From Streptomyces sp. MH60 (GTDB taxonomy: Bacteria; Actinomycetota; Actinomycetes; Streptomycetales; Streptomycetaceae), in the NCBI RefSeq assembly GCF_002939385.1, contig NZ_MULI01000006.1, positions 124,001-188,000 of the forward strand: a stretch of DNA of 64,000 bases. The letters are read 5' to 3'. Position 1 is the stretch's first letter, and each line of letters opens with the position of its first letter. The position numbers and the translations under genes were made by a program. Of this stretch, positions 25,954-34,129 are shown in pieces. The notes below the pieces were generated by a model that saw only the letters and a program-made list of their open reading frames with translations, made no database searches and was not told the origin of the DNA.

Positions 25954-26798
25954 ACGGACCGGCGCAGTCACCGGAACCGGCCCTGGTCGCCCTGCGGGGC
26001 GCGTCGTTCGGGTACGAGGAGGGCCCGGACGTGCTGGTGGGCCTGGACTTCGCGGTGCGCGAGGGGCGGGCGCTGGCACTGCTCGGCCGCAACGGCAGTG
26101 GCAAGACGACGCTGATGCGGCTGCTCAGCGGCGGACTGCGGCCGCGCACGGGGGCGTTGACGCTCGGCGGGGAGCCGGTGTCCTACGACCGCAAGGGGCT
26201 GACCCGGCTGCGGACCACGGTGCAGTTGGTGGTGCAGGACCCGGACGACCAGCTCTTCGCGGCCTCGGTCGGCCAGGACGTGTCCTTCGGTCCGCTGAAC
26301 CTGGGGCTGTCCGACGCGGAGGTCAGGTCCCGGGTCGGGGAGGCGCTCGCCGCGCTGGACATCGCGGCGCTGGCCGACCGGCCCACGCACCTGCTGTCGT
26401 ACGGGCAGCGCAAGCGCACCGCGATCGCCGGGGCGGTCGCGATGCGGCCCCGGGTGCTGATCCTCGACGAGCCGACCGCGGGTCTCGACCCGGACGGGCA
26501 GGAGCGGCTGCTCGCCACCCTGGACGGGCTGCGCGCGGGCGGCACCACCGTGGTGATGGCCACCCACGACGTCGACCTCGCCCTGCGCTGGTCCGACGAC
26601 GCCGCCCTGCTCACTCCGGACGGTGTGCGCACCGGCCCGACCGCCCCGACGCTGGCCCGCACCGACCTGCTGCGGCGGGCCGGGCTGCGGCTCCCGTGGG
26701 GTGTCGCGGCGGCCGGACTGCTGCGGGCGCGGGGGCTGTTGCCCGACTCCGCCACCGGTCCGCGTACGGCGGAGGAGCTGGCGGCACTGGCCGACTGA
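25950..26798 (+). CDS. cbiO: Cobalt ECF transporter ATPase CbiO
   Basis: 282 residues, ABC ATPase. Walker A is LLGRNGSGKTTLM, the Q loop VVQDPDDQLFA has the ECF-type DDQ, the signature is LLSYGQRKRTAIAG and Walker B is VLILDEPTAGLDP, followed by the switch ATHDVDL. It powers Co2+ uptake for cobalamin synthesis. GTG at 25950 (VNGPAQSPEP) overlaps cbiQ by 4 bases. A degenerate tandem repeat lies shortly after the stop. Confidence 0.94.
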   Translation: MNGPAQSPEPALVALRGASFGYEEGPDVLVGLDFAVREGRALALLGRNGSGKTTLMRLLSGGLRPRTGALTLGGEPVSYDRKGLTRLRTTVQLVVQDPDDQLFAASVGQDVSFGPLNLGLSDAEVRSRVGEALAALDIAALADRPTHLLSYGQRKRTAIAGAVAMRPRVLILDEPTAGLDPDGQERLLATLDGLRAGGTTVVMATHDVDLALRWSDDAALLTPDGVRTGPTAPTLARTDLLRRAGLRLPWGVAAAGLLRARGLLPDSATGPRTAEELAALAD

Positions 26799-26821
26799 CG
26801 GGGCGTGGGCGGGCGGTTCAA

Positions 26822-26889
26822 CCCCGGGAACGGCTCAGCCCTGGACGCGGCCCAGCCCTGGGAACGGCTCAGCCCTGGGAGCGGCTCAG
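26822..26889 (-). repeat. Four contiguous 17-bp tandem repeats spanning the MFS stop codon
   Basis: Minus-strand unit CTGAGCCGYTCCCAGGG: copies at 26873-26889, 26856-26872, 26839-26855 and 26822-26838, the last two with a few substitutions; a further degenerate half copy follows at about 26811-26821. The MFS stop codon (TGA at 26869-26871) is formed by the junction of the first two units. Confidence 0.85.
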
Positions 26890-28500
26890 CTCGGTGTCCC
26901 GGTCCTGCGCCGCGCTCTCCGCGCTGCCGTCCCCGGTGTTCTCGGCCGCCTGCCGGGCGCGGCGGCCGGGCAGGACGGCGAGGACGATCAGGGTGCCGGC
27001 CGCCATGATGATGCCGCCGACGAGGCTGGTCGTCGAGACACCGTGGGCGAAGGCCTTGTTCACGGCGTCGGCGAGGGCCTGCGCCTGTTCGGGTCCGGCG
27101 GACGGGTTGGTGGCGAGGCGCTCGGCGACGGCCAGTCCGCCGCCCACCGAGTCCTGGGCGGTGTCCAGCGCGGCGGCCGGGAGCCGGTCGCCCACCAGTC
27201 CGGCCAGTTCGTCCCGGTAGGCGGTGCCCAGCAGGGAGCCCAGGACGGCGATGCCGAGGGAGCCGCCGAGTTCCAGCGCGGTGTCGTTGGCGCCGCCGCC
27301 GACGCCCAGTTCGCTCTCCGGGAAGGAGCCCATGATGGTGTCGGTGGCCGGGGACACGCTGAGGCCGATGGCGAGGCCGAGCAGCAGCATGGGGGCGAGG
27401 AAGTCGGCGTAGGTGGAGCCCTGGTCGATCCGGACCAGCAGGAACACCCCGACGGTGCCGATCGCCATGCCGGAGCCGACCATCGCCTTCACGCCCAGCT
27501 TCGGGGTGAGCCGCCCGGTCACCGCCGCGCCGACGAACACGGCACCGGCCAGCGGCAGCAGCCGTACGCCGGTCTCCAGCGCGCCGTAGCCGAGCACGAA
27601 CTGCAGGAACTGCGTGGCGTAGTAGATGGCGCCGTAGGTGCCGAAGAAGAAGAACAGCACCGCCAGCATCGAGCCGCTGAACGGCCGCAGCAGGAACCTG
27701 CGCACGTCCAGCATGGGATGCGGGTGGCGCAGCTCCCAGGCCACGAAGGCGATCAGGCCGGCCCCGGCGACGACGGCCGCGGCGACCGGTCCCGCGCCCC
27801 AGCCGAAGTGCGGGCCCTCGATGCTCGCGTAGACCAGGCTGCCGACGGAGACGATGGAGAGCAGCCCGCCGACGTAGTCGACGCGGCCCATGCCGGCCGC
27901 CCTGGACGGCGGTACGAGGACCAGCGCGCCGACCACGGCGAGGACCGCGACGGGGACGTTGACCAGGAAGGTCGAGCCCCAGGCGTGGTCCTCCAGGAGC
28001 CACCCGGCGACCAGCGGCCCGACCGCGATGGCGAGCCCGGAGGTGGCGGTCCAGGCCGTGATGGCGCGGGCCCGCTCCCCCTTCGGGAAGACCGCGACCA
28101 GCAGGGAGAGCGTGGCCGGCATGACGACGGCGGCGCCGACGCCCATGACCGCCCGGGCCGCGATGACCAGCCCCGTCTCGTGGACCAGGCTGCCCATCAC
28201 CGAACCGCCCGCGAAGATCACCAGACCGGTGACCAGGGCGCCGCGACGGCTGTACTTGTCGCCGATCGCGCCGAGCACCAGCATCAGCGCGGCGTACGGG
28301 ACGGTGTAGCCGTCGATGACCCACTGCAGGTCGCTGCTGCTCAGGCCCAGGTCGGCCGTCATGTCCGGGGCGGCCACGATCAGGGACGTGTTGGCCATCA
28401 CGACGATCAGCAGGCTCAGGCAGAGCACCAGGAGAGCCCACCAGCGCCGGGCGTAGGGCCCGGGCATCTTCTCGACGGGGGTGGTGGCCAGTAGGGGCAT
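26869..28500 (-). CDS. DHA2-family (EmrB/QacA-like) MFS multidrug efflux pump
   Basis: 543 residues with about 14 membrane helices. Typical blocks are MANTSLIVAAPDMTADLGLS, LQWVIDGYTVPYAALMLVLG, GAIGDKYSRRGALVTG (motif A) and GVGAAVVMPATLSLL (motif C). It exports drugs by proton antiport. ATG at 28500. The gene lies behind a TetR regulator on the same strand, with a palindromic operator 72 bases upstream of its start. The last residues (LSRSQG) are encoded by the first unit of a 17-bp tandem repeat, so a change in copy number would alter the terminus. Confidence 0.9.
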   Translation of the reverse strand: MPLLATTPVEKMPGPYARRWWALLVLCLSLLIVVMANTSLIVAAPDMTADLGLSSSDLQWVIDGYTVPYAALMLVLGAIGDKYSRRGALVTGLVIFAGGSVMGSLVHETGLVIAARAVMGVGAAVVMPATLSLLVAVFPKGERARAITAWTATSGLAIAVGPLVAGWLLEDHAWGSTFLVNVPVAVLAVVGALVLVPPSRAAGMGRVDYVGGLLSIVSVGSLVYASIEGPHFGWGAGPVAAAVVAGAGLIAFVAWELRHPHPMLDVRRFLLRPFSGSMLAVLFFFFGTYGAIYYATQFLQFVLGYGALETGVRLLPLAGAVFVGAAVTGRLTPKLGVKAMVGSGMAIGTVGVFLLVRIDQGSTYADFLAPMLLLGLAIGLSVSPATDTIMGSFPESELGVGGGANDTALELGGSLGIAVLGSLLGTAYRDELAGLVGDRLPAAALDTAQDSVGGGLAVAERLATNPSAGPEQAQALADAVNKAFAHGVSTTSLVGGIIMAAGTLIVLAVLPGRRARQAAENTGDGSAESAAQDRDTELSRSQG

Positions 28501-28571
28501 GGTGGGCTCCCGGAGACAAACGAGGGCGAGTTAATTGCCCATAGATGAGCAGACAAGAGAAGCGTAGTTTG

Positions 28572-28589
28572 TTGCACACGTGCGTGCAA
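28572..28589. promoter_or_regulatory. Candidate TetR operator upstream of the DHA2 pump
   Basis: TTGCAC and GTGCAA are perfect 6-bp arms around ACGTGC (14 of 18 positions symmetric). It sits between the TetR terminator and the pump gene, the place expected for autonomous control of the pump. Confidence 0.55.
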
Positions 28590-28592
28590 ATA

Positions 28593-28619
28593 AGGCGCCC
28601 ACCAACCGGAAGGGCGCCT
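28593..28619 (-). terminator. Rho-independent-like terminator of the TetR gene
   Basis: AGGCGCCC and GGGCGCCT form a perfect 8-bp stem with an 11-base loop, followed on the minus strand by TTATTTG. It starts about 20 bases after the TetR stop and would separate TetR from pump transcription. Confidence 0.7.
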
Positions 28620-28638
28620 GCTGAAAGGAGGGGGTGGC

Positions 28639-29286
28639 CTACTCGGCCGGGACGGATTGCGCGAGCGCCGCGGGACCCACGCTCCCGACCACGGTCCGCG
28701 CGGACCGCTCCGGCACCCCGGCGGCGATGAGAATGGCGATGGCGGCACGGGTGCCGTCGTCCTCCAGGGCACCGGTGTTGACCTGCTCGAGGAGCGCCAC
28801 GACCATCGCTTCGAGTCCCGCGCTCAGCACGGCGGGGGGCAGGTGGGCGGGGAAGACCCCGTCCCGCCGGCCGCGCTCCAGGATGGCGGTGACCTCGGCG
28901 CGGGCCGGGGCCAGGATCTCGGCCACGCGCTCCACGCCCAGATCGTGCCGGGCCAGCGCCAGCAGCATCCGGTAGCGGTCGCCCACCGGCCACATCAGCA
29001 GCGTGAAGTGCGCGAGCGCCCGGTCGGCCGGTTCGTCCGGTCCGGCCGCCTCGGCGATCGCGGCCCGCAGCACCTCGGACGCCTCCTCGGCGAGGGCCTC
29101 CAGGAGCGCCGCGCGCCCCGGGAAGTGGCCGAAAAGGGTACGCCGTACGACACCGGCGGCGCGGGCCAGCTCCTCCAGGGTGGTGTCCGGGTTCCGCCCC
29201 AGCTCCCGGCGGGCGGTGGCCAGGATGCGCGCCCGGTTCGACCGCGCGTTGCGGCGCTGCGGCTCACGGGCGACGGGCTTGGTCAC
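28639..29286 (-). CDS. TetR/AcrR-family transcriptional regulator
   Basis: 215 residues. The N-terminal helix-turn-helix (RILATARRELGRNPDTTLEE, then LARAAGVVRRTLFGHFPGRA) is standard for TetR; the rest is a ligand-binding helical domain of unknown effector. It lies directly upstream of the DHA2 pump on the same strand and probably represses it through the palindrome at 28572-28589. The family's usual YxHF recognition end is FGHF here. Confidence 0.85.
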   Translation of the reverse strand: MTKPVAREPQRRNARSNRARILATARRELGRNPDTTLEELARAAGVVRRTLFGHFPGRAALLEALAEEASEVLRAAIAEAAGPDEPADRALAHFTLLMWPVGDRYRMLLALARHDLGVERVAEILAPARAEVTAILERGRRDGVFPAHLPPAVLSAGLEAMVVALLEQVNTGALEDDGTRAAIAILIAAGVPERSARTVVGSVGPAALAQSVPAE

Positions 29287-29309
29287 GGCAACCTCGGGCG
29301 GGACGATGC

Positions 29310-29326
29310 GGGGGGGGCGGGGAGGG
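29310..29326 (+). other. G-run with quadruplex potential
   Basis: Eight consecutive G, then C, GGGG, A and GGG, in the divergent region between the TetR gene and the small membrane protein gene. Four G-tracts of at least three can be drawn. It may also simply reflect base composition. Confidence 0.3.
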
Positions 29327-29423
29327 CGGCCTGAACGTGGTCGTCCATTCTGGCACGGGGGCGCGACGAGCAGGACAACGAGAACGTCGACGGAAGAGCG
29401 ACGAGAAGGACGAGGTCTGCGCG

Positions 29424-29858
29424 ATGGACACGACGTCGGCGGCCGTGGCGGGTGCCGTCACCTTCCTGTGGCTCGGCATGGTGCTGGCGATCTCCTTCCT
29501 GGAGGCGCCGCTGAAATTCCGGGCCCCCGGGGTGACGATCCCCGTCGGTCTCGGCATCGGCCGGCTGGTCTTCCGCGCGCTGAACCTCGCCGAGGCCGTC
29601 CTCGCCGTCGCCGTGATCGTCGCGGTCGCCGCCGGTGGCCCCTCCGCGGCGGTCGTGACGGCCACCGCCGTCGCGGTGGCCGTGCTCGCCGTGCAGCTCG
29701 GCGTCGTACGACCCCGGCTGAACCGCCGGTCCGACGCGGTGCTCGCGGGCGAGGACCCGGCGGAGCACCGCTCGGGCGCACACCTGTACTACGTCGCCCT
29801 GGAGATCGTGAAGGTCCTCGCCCTGCTCGCGCTGGGCTGCGCCGCCCTGGCCGGGTGA
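29424..29858 (+). CDS. Small integral membrane protein, function unknown
   Basis: 144 residues with four hydrophobic segments (AAVAGAVTFLWLGMVLAISF, ALNLAEAVLAVAVIVAVAAG, AVVTATAVAVAVLAVQLGVV, VALEIVKVLALLALGCAALA). The phrase FLEAPLKFRAPGVTIPVGLGI and the conserved charged loop VRPRLNRRSDAVLAGE look like a conserved actinobacterial/proteobacterial transmembrane family, but I cannot name a function. ATG at 29424; AAGGA lies about 15 bases upstream, rather far. It is divergent from the TetR gene and convergent with the permease at 29889. Confidence 0.7.
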   Translation: MDTTSAAVAGAVTFLWLGMVLAISFLEAPLKFRAPGVTIPVGLGIGRLVFRALNLAEAVLAVAVIVAVAAGGPSAAVVTATAVAVAVLAVQLGVVRPRLNRRSDAVLAGEDPAEHRSGAHLYYVALEIVKVLALLALGCAALAG

Positions 29859-29888
29859 CGGTGCCGGGACCGCCGGGGCAGAGGATTT

Positions 29889-31244
29889 CTAGGCCCGCCC
29901 GGACGGGTTCGCGGCCCTGCTCCGCCGAACGGCGGCGACCGCGGCCAGGACCATCCCCACGGCCACGGTCAGCGGGCCGCGCAGCCACACCTGGGCCTCG
30001 ATCTGCGTGGCGAGCGCGACACAGGACGCGGCGCCCAGCACGGGGAGCACGGTCGGGGCGCGGAAGTGGTCCGCCTCGCCCGCGTCGCGACGCAGGACGA
30101 GTACGGCCGTGTTGACCATGAGGAAGACGACGAGCAGCAGCAGGACCAGGGTGGACGCCAGGGTGGCGACACTGCCGGTGAGCGCGAGGAGCATCGCCAG
30201 CAGGGTCGTGACGGCGATCGCGAGCCACGGGGTACGGCGGCCGGGCAGCACCCTGGTCAGCGCGGCGGGCAGCAGCCCGTCCCGGGCCATCCCGTAGGCC
30301 AGGCGGGAGGACATGATGCCGGTGAGCAGCGCCCCGTTCGCCACGGCGACGAGGGCGATCGCGCTGAACAGCCGGGTCGGGACGCCCCCGGCCTCCTCGA
30401 CGACCTCGAGGAGCGGCCCGCTCGACTCCGCCAGCCGCTCCGTCGGTACCGCGGCGGACGCGGCGAGGCCCACCAGCACGTACACGGCGCCCGCGGTGAC
30501 GAGGGCGCCGAACAGGGCGCGCGGGTAGGAGCGCCGCGGGTCGCGGGTCTCCTCGGCGACGTTCACCGACGTCTCGAAGCCGACGAAGGAGTAGTACGCC
30601 AGTACGGAGCCGCTCAGTACGGCCGCCGCCGCGCCCTTCTCCGGCGTGCCGAGCTGCCCGAGCCGGCCCAGGTCGCCGTCGCCGCGCAGCAGCAGCCAGG
30701 CGCCGAGGACGACGATGACGAGGAGGCCGCCGACCTCCACGACGGTGGCGACGACGTTGGCACGGGTCGACTCCTTGATGCCCCGGGCGTTGACCAGGGC
30801 GAGCAGGGCGAGGAACAGCACGGCGACGAGCCCGACCGGCAGCGTCACGAAGGCGGACAGGTAGTCGCCCCCGAAACCGCGGGCCAGCGCGGCCACGGAG
30901 ACGATGCCGGCGGCGAGCATGCAGAAACCGGCGACGAACCCGGCGAACGGTCCGAAGGCGCGGGTGGCGTAGTGGGAGGCGCCGCCCGCCCGGGGGTACT
31001 TCGTGGCCAGCTCGGCGTAGGAGGCGGCGGTCAGCATCGCCAGCAGCAGCGCGACGGCCAGCGGCACCCACACCGCTCCCCCGGCGTCGGCGGCCACCTG
31101 CCCGACCAGCACGTAGACGCCCGCGCCGAGCACGTCGCCCAGGATGAAGAAGTACAGCAGCGGGGTGGTCAGCGCCCGCTTGAGCGCTGGGGTGTCCTGG
31201 GTGTCCTGGGTGTCCGCCGACCGTGGTGTTCCGAGTCTCGCCAT
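29889..31244 (-). CDS. APC-family amino acid permease
   Basis: 451 residues with about 12 helices: LTTPLLYFFILGDVLGAGVY for helix 1, ASYAELATKYPRAGGASHYA, YYSFVGFETSVNVAEETRDP and RLAYGMARDGLLPAALTRVL. It imports or exchanges an amino acid not identifiable here. The N-terminus contains QDTQDT, encoded by three 9-bp repeats at about 31189-31215. ATG at 31244. It stands downstream of a TetR gene on the same strand with a gap of 73 bases; co-transcription is possible. Confidence 0.87.
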   Translation of the reverse strand: MARLGTPRSADTQDTQDTPALKRALTTPLLYFFILGDVLGAGVYVLVGQVAADAGGAVWVPLAVALLLAMLTAASYAELATKYPRAGGASHYATRAFGPFAGFVAGFCMLAAGIVSVAALARGFGGDYLSAFVTLPVGLVAVLFLALLALVNARGIKESTRANVVATVVEVGGLLVIVVLGAWLLLRGDGDLGRLGQLGTPEKGAAAAVLSGSVLAYYSFVGFETSVNVAEETRDPRRSYPRALFGALVTAGAVYVLVGLAASAAVPTERLAESSGPLLEVVEEAGGVPTRLFSAIALVAVANGALLTGIMSSRLAYGMARDGLLPAALTRVLPGRRTPWLAIAVTTLLAMLLALTGSVATLASTLVLLLLVVFLMVNTAVLVLRRDAGEADHFRAPTVLPVLGAASCVALATQIEAQVWLRGPLTVAVGMVLAAVAAVRRSRAANPSGRA

Positions 31245-31317
31245 GTGGCCTCAGGTTTCCCGCCGGGCGGAAATCACGCCCCGGCCTCGGCCTCCACGCG
31301 CACAGGGGGCTCGTCGG

Positions 31318-31929
31318 TCACCCCGCCACCCACACGCCCGCGCGCGCGGCGGCGCCCACCGCGCGTGCCGCCCGGTCGGCGTCGGCCTCGGTGAGGGGCC
31401 GACCGGTGTTGAGCAGCGCGTAGTAGAGCGGGGCGGAGACGGCCGCCACCACCCCGTGCGGATCGGTGCCGCCCGGGACTTCGCCGCGCGCGACGGCGTC
31501 CCGCACGCAGCCGGCCCACTCGTCGACGCGTACGGCATAGAAGCGGTGCAGGGCTTCGGCGGCCTGCTCGTTGCAGAGGGAGGCCGCGATCAGCGCCTTG
31601 AAGAGGCGCCCTTGCCGCGGGTCGGTGAGCGTCTTGACGACGAGGCGCGCGTTCGCCCGGAGGTCCTCCTCCAGGGTGCCGGTGTCGGCACGAGGCAGCG
31701 ACTGGTCCGCCATGTCGGCCAGGAGGTCGGCGGCGAGGCCCCCGGGACTCCCCCAGCGGCGGTAGACCGTCGTCTTGCCGACACCCGCGCGGCGCGCGAC
31801 CTCCCCCAGGTCCAGCGCGTCGAAGCCGTCGGCGGCGAGCGTGTCGCCCGCCACGCGGAGGACGGCCTCGCGGATACGGGCGGTGCGACCTCCGGGGCGC
31901 TGGGTCCCGGGGGCGGCTGTGTCCGGCAT
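31318..31929 (-). CDS. TetR-family regulator of the divergent MFS pump
   Basis: 203 residues. HTH: LDLGEVARRAGVGKTTVYRR WGSP region near residue 40-65, followed by a TetR_C-type helical domain (ADQSLPRADTGTLEEDLRAN). ATG at 31929 has GAGGGAG upstream. It is divergent from the MFS gene at 32064, with GGAAC-type palindromes between them, the classical arrangement of a local repressor and its efflux pump. Confidence 0.87.
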   Translation of the reverse strand: MPDTAAPGTQRPGGRTARIREAVLRVAGDTLAADGFDALDLGEVARRAGVGKTTVYRRWGSPGGLAADLLADMADQSLPRADTGTLEEDLRANARLVVKTLTDPRQGRLFKALIAASLCNEQAAEALHRFYAVRVDEWAGCVRDAVARGEVPGGTDPHGVVAAVSAPLYYALLNTGRPLTEADADRAARAVGAAARAGVWVAG

Positions 31930-31974
31930 GACGGCTCCCTCTTGTCTGTCACGACAGCAGAGACCCACCTTATC

Positions 31975-31988
31975 GGAACCGCAGTTCC
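31975..31988. promoter_or_regulatory. Candidate TetR operator 1 (GGAAC-N4-GTTCC)
   Basis: Perfect 5-bp arms GGAAC and GTTCC around CGCA in the TetR/MFS divergent region. GTTCCC at its right side lies 17 bases before TACCTT, so the site could cover the -35 box of the MFS promoter. Confidence 0.55.
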
Positions 31989-32025
31989 CTTACCGCCTCC
32001 ACCGTGCTACCTTCCGAGCCGTAAC

Positions 32026-32039
32026 GGAACTACAGACCC
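32026..32039. promoter_or_regulatory. Candidate TetR operator 2 (GGAAC-N4-GACCC)
   Basis: A second, imperfect copy of the same 14-base layout (GGAAC, TACA, GACCC), 37 bases upstream of the MFS start codon and near the expected transcription start. Confidence 0.4.
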
Positions 32040-32063
32040 ATTAGTGACTCCGAGGGGAATGCC

Positions 32064-33533
32064 ATGTCCGTCACCGAAGACGCGCCGCGGTCGACCGCAC
32101 GTCCGGGCCCGGCCTCCGGCCCGCCCACCGCCGAGACCGATCCGCAGCGGCTGACCGGCCGTTCGAAACTGATCCTCACGGTCCTGCTGGTCGCCCAGTT
32201 CATGCTGGCCGTCGACTTCTCGATCCTGAACGTCGCGCTGCCCGCGATCGGCGACGGACTCGGCTTCTCCCTCGCCGACCTGCAGTGGGTGGCCACCTCG
32301 TTCGCCCTGTCGGCCGCGGGCTTCACCCTCTTCTTCGGCCGCATCGGCGACCTGATCGGCCGCAAGAAGATCTTCATCGGCAGTCTCGCCCTGCTGGGTC
32401 TGGCCTCCCTGCTCGGCGGACTCGCCACCAGCCCCGAGGCCCTGCTCGCCGCCCGGGTCGCCCAGGGCCTGGCCACCGCCGCCGCCACCCCGGCAGGGCT
32501 GTCCCTGCTGACGACCTCGTTCCCCGAAGGCCCCCTGCGGCAGAAGGCGCTCGGCATCAACGGTGCGCTGATGTCGGCCGGTTTCACGACCGGCGCGATC
32601 CTCGGCGGCGTCCTGGCCGACCTGCTCTCCTGGCGCTGGGCGTTCTTCGTCAACGTGCCCGTCGCGCTCGCCGTCGTGCTCGTCGGCCCGGCCGTCATCA
32701 AGGAGTCCCGGCCCGCCACCCGCCGCAGCCTCGACCTGCCCGGCGCGCTCACCGTCACCCTCGGTCTGCTCGGTCTCGTCTACGGCATGACCCAGGCCGG
32801 AGAACACGGCTGGACCCACCCGCACGCACTGGGCGGGCTGGCCGGAGGCGTGCTCCTCCTGGCCGCGTTCGTCCTGATCGAGCGCACCGTGGCCGCGCCG
32901 CTGGTACCGCTCGCCACACTCGGACGCCGCAACGTGGCCTGGGGCAACCTGCTGGGCCTGCTCGCCTTCGTCACCGAGACCTCGCTGGTCTACCTGCTCA
33001 CCCTGTACCTCCAGAAGACCCTCGGCTTCTCGCCCCTCGCGGCCGGCGTCACCTTCGGCGTCCTCGGCGCGGGCACCGTCGTCGGCGGCCTGCTCGCCCC
33101 CCGCCTGCTCGCCAGGACGTCCACGACGACCGTGCTCGTCGTCGGCGGCGTCGTCCAGGCCGTCTTCACCGCGGCCCTGCTCTTCCTCGGGACGACGACC
33201 GGGGCCTCCCTCGCCCTGCTGCTGCCCGCCACCTTCTTCGGCGGGGTCGGCAACATGCTCGTCATCGTCGGCTTCATGGTCACGGCCACGAGCGGGCTGC
33301 CGGATGCAGAGCAGGGACTGGCGACCGGCCTGGCCTCGATGTCCCAGCAGGTCGGCATCACCCTGGGTACGCCCATCATGTCCGCCGTCGTCACCGCCGG
33401 TACCGCGGGCGCGACGACCGCCTCCGCCGTCCACCAGGGGGTCACCACGGCCATCGCGGTCAACGCGGCCCTGGTGCTCGTCGGAGTCGTCGTCGCCGCG
33501 CTCTTCCTGCGAACGCGCTCCGACAGGCCCTAG
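32064..33533 (+). CDS. DHA2-family MFS efflux pump
   Basis: 489 residues, 12-14 helices: LTVLLVAQFMLAVDFSILNV, LQWVATSFALSAAGFTLFFG, GRIGDLIGRKKIFIGSLALL (motif A) and GALMSAGFTTGAILGGVLAD (motif C). It resembles actinorhodin/methylenomycin-type exporters. ATG at 32064 with GAGGGGA upstream. It is controlled by the divergent TetR. Its TAG stop shares the sequence CTAG with the stop of the convergent ATP-binding protein gene. Confidence 0.9.
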   Translation: MSVTEDAPRSTARPGPASGPPTAETDPQRLTGRSKLILTVLLVAQFMLAVDFSILNVALPAIGDGLGFSLADLQWVATSFALSAAGFTLFFGRIGDLIGRKKIFIGSLALLGLASLLGGLATSPEALLAARVAQGLATAAATPAGLSLLTTSFPEGPLRQKALGINGALMSAGFTTGAILGGVLADLLSWRWAFFVNVPVALAVVLVGPAVIKESRPATRRSLDLPGALTVTLGLLGLVYGMTQAGEHGWTHPHALGGLAGGVLLLAAFVLIERTVAAPLVPLATLGRRNVAWGNLLGLLAFVTETSLVYLLTLYLQKTLGFSPLAAGVTFGVLGAGTVVGGLLAPRLLARTSTTTVLVVGGVVQAVFTAALLFLGTTTGASLALLLPATFFGGVGNMLVIVGFMVTATSGLPDAEQGLATGLASMSQQVGITLGTPIMSAVVTAGTAGATTASAVHQGVTTAIAVNAALVLVGVVVAALFLRTRSDRP

Positions 33534-33985
33534 CCGACGGACGGGCACTCCGCCCATACCGTCTTGCCCGGCCCTCCGGGCCGCGGGTGCCAGCCCCAGC
33601 GCTCGGCGAGGGCGGCGACCAGAAGGAGTCCCCGGCCACCGGTGTCCTCGCCGTCGGGCGCACGCAGTTCCTCCGGCTCCGGGGGCGTGCGTTCGCCACG
33701 GCTGTCGGCGACCTCGATCCGCACGGTGCCGCAGGGCGCGGTCACGTGCAGGAGCAGGTGGAAGTCCCGGCCGGGGACGTGGCCGTGCCGCACGGCGTTG
33801 GCGGTCAGCTCGCCGAGCACCAGCACGGTCTCGTCGTGCGGGCGGGTGCCGTACGGGATGCCCCAGGCGTCCAGCCGGTGCGCGGCCAGTCGGCGGGCGA
33901 GGCGGGCACCGCGCGGGGTGGAGGTGAAGCGCATCTCGAACGTGCGCGTCAAGGTGCCGTCGGCCAGGACGGGTTGGTTCGTCAT
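33530..33985 (-). CDS. ATP-binding (HATPase_c) regulatory protein of the WhiJ/BldB-type triad
   Basis: 151 residues, GHKL fold: N box LGELTANAVRHGHV, acidic block IEVADSRGERTPPEPEEL and the glycine-rich DTGGRGLLLVAALAERWGWH. This anti-sigma-like type is often found beside a DUF5753 helix-turn-helix gene and a DUF397 gene in Streptomyces, as here on the divergent strand. In the abaA and whiJ loci such sets influence development and antibiotic production. ATG 33985 (MTNQPVLADG). Its stop shares CTAG with the convergent MFS gene. Confidence 0.82.
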   Translation of the reverse strand: MTNQPVLADGTLTRTFEMRFTSTPRGARLARRLAAHRLDAWGIPYGTRPHDETVLVLGELTANAVRHGHVPGRDFHLLLHVTAPCGTVRIEVADSRGERTPPEPEELRAPDGEDTGGRGLLLVAALAERWGWHPRPGGPGKTVWAECPSVG

Positions 33986-34012
33986 GCCGACAACGGTGGC
34001 GCCGGTCGCGTA

Positions 34013-34031
34013 GCGTGACCAGTGGTGACGC
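34013..34031. promoter_or_regulatory. 19-bp imperfect palindrome in the triad's divergent promoter
   Basis: GCGTGACCAGTGGTGACGC is symmetric at 16 of 19 positions (GCGT/ACGC and ACCA/TGGT). It lies 28 bases upstream of the ATP-binding protein start and 99 bases upstream of the HTH gene. It is a likely binding site for the DUF5753 regulator. Confidence 0.5.
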
Positions 34032-34129
34032 ACCGACGCGGCCCGCTGTACGCACCGTGGCGGTACGGGTACGAGCCGCGCGGCGTGACGGGTCCGCGGG
34101 GGCGGCGTTGGGGCAGGGAGGCGGTGGGG

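Noticed and set aside
26822..26889. Tandem repeats considered as a CRISPR array
   Set aside because: Units are contiguous without spacers, degenerate, and no cas gene is nearby.
29310..29326. G-quadruplex as a regulatory element
   Set aside because: Kept only as a low-confidence feature, because single G-runs are expected by chance in DNA of this composition.
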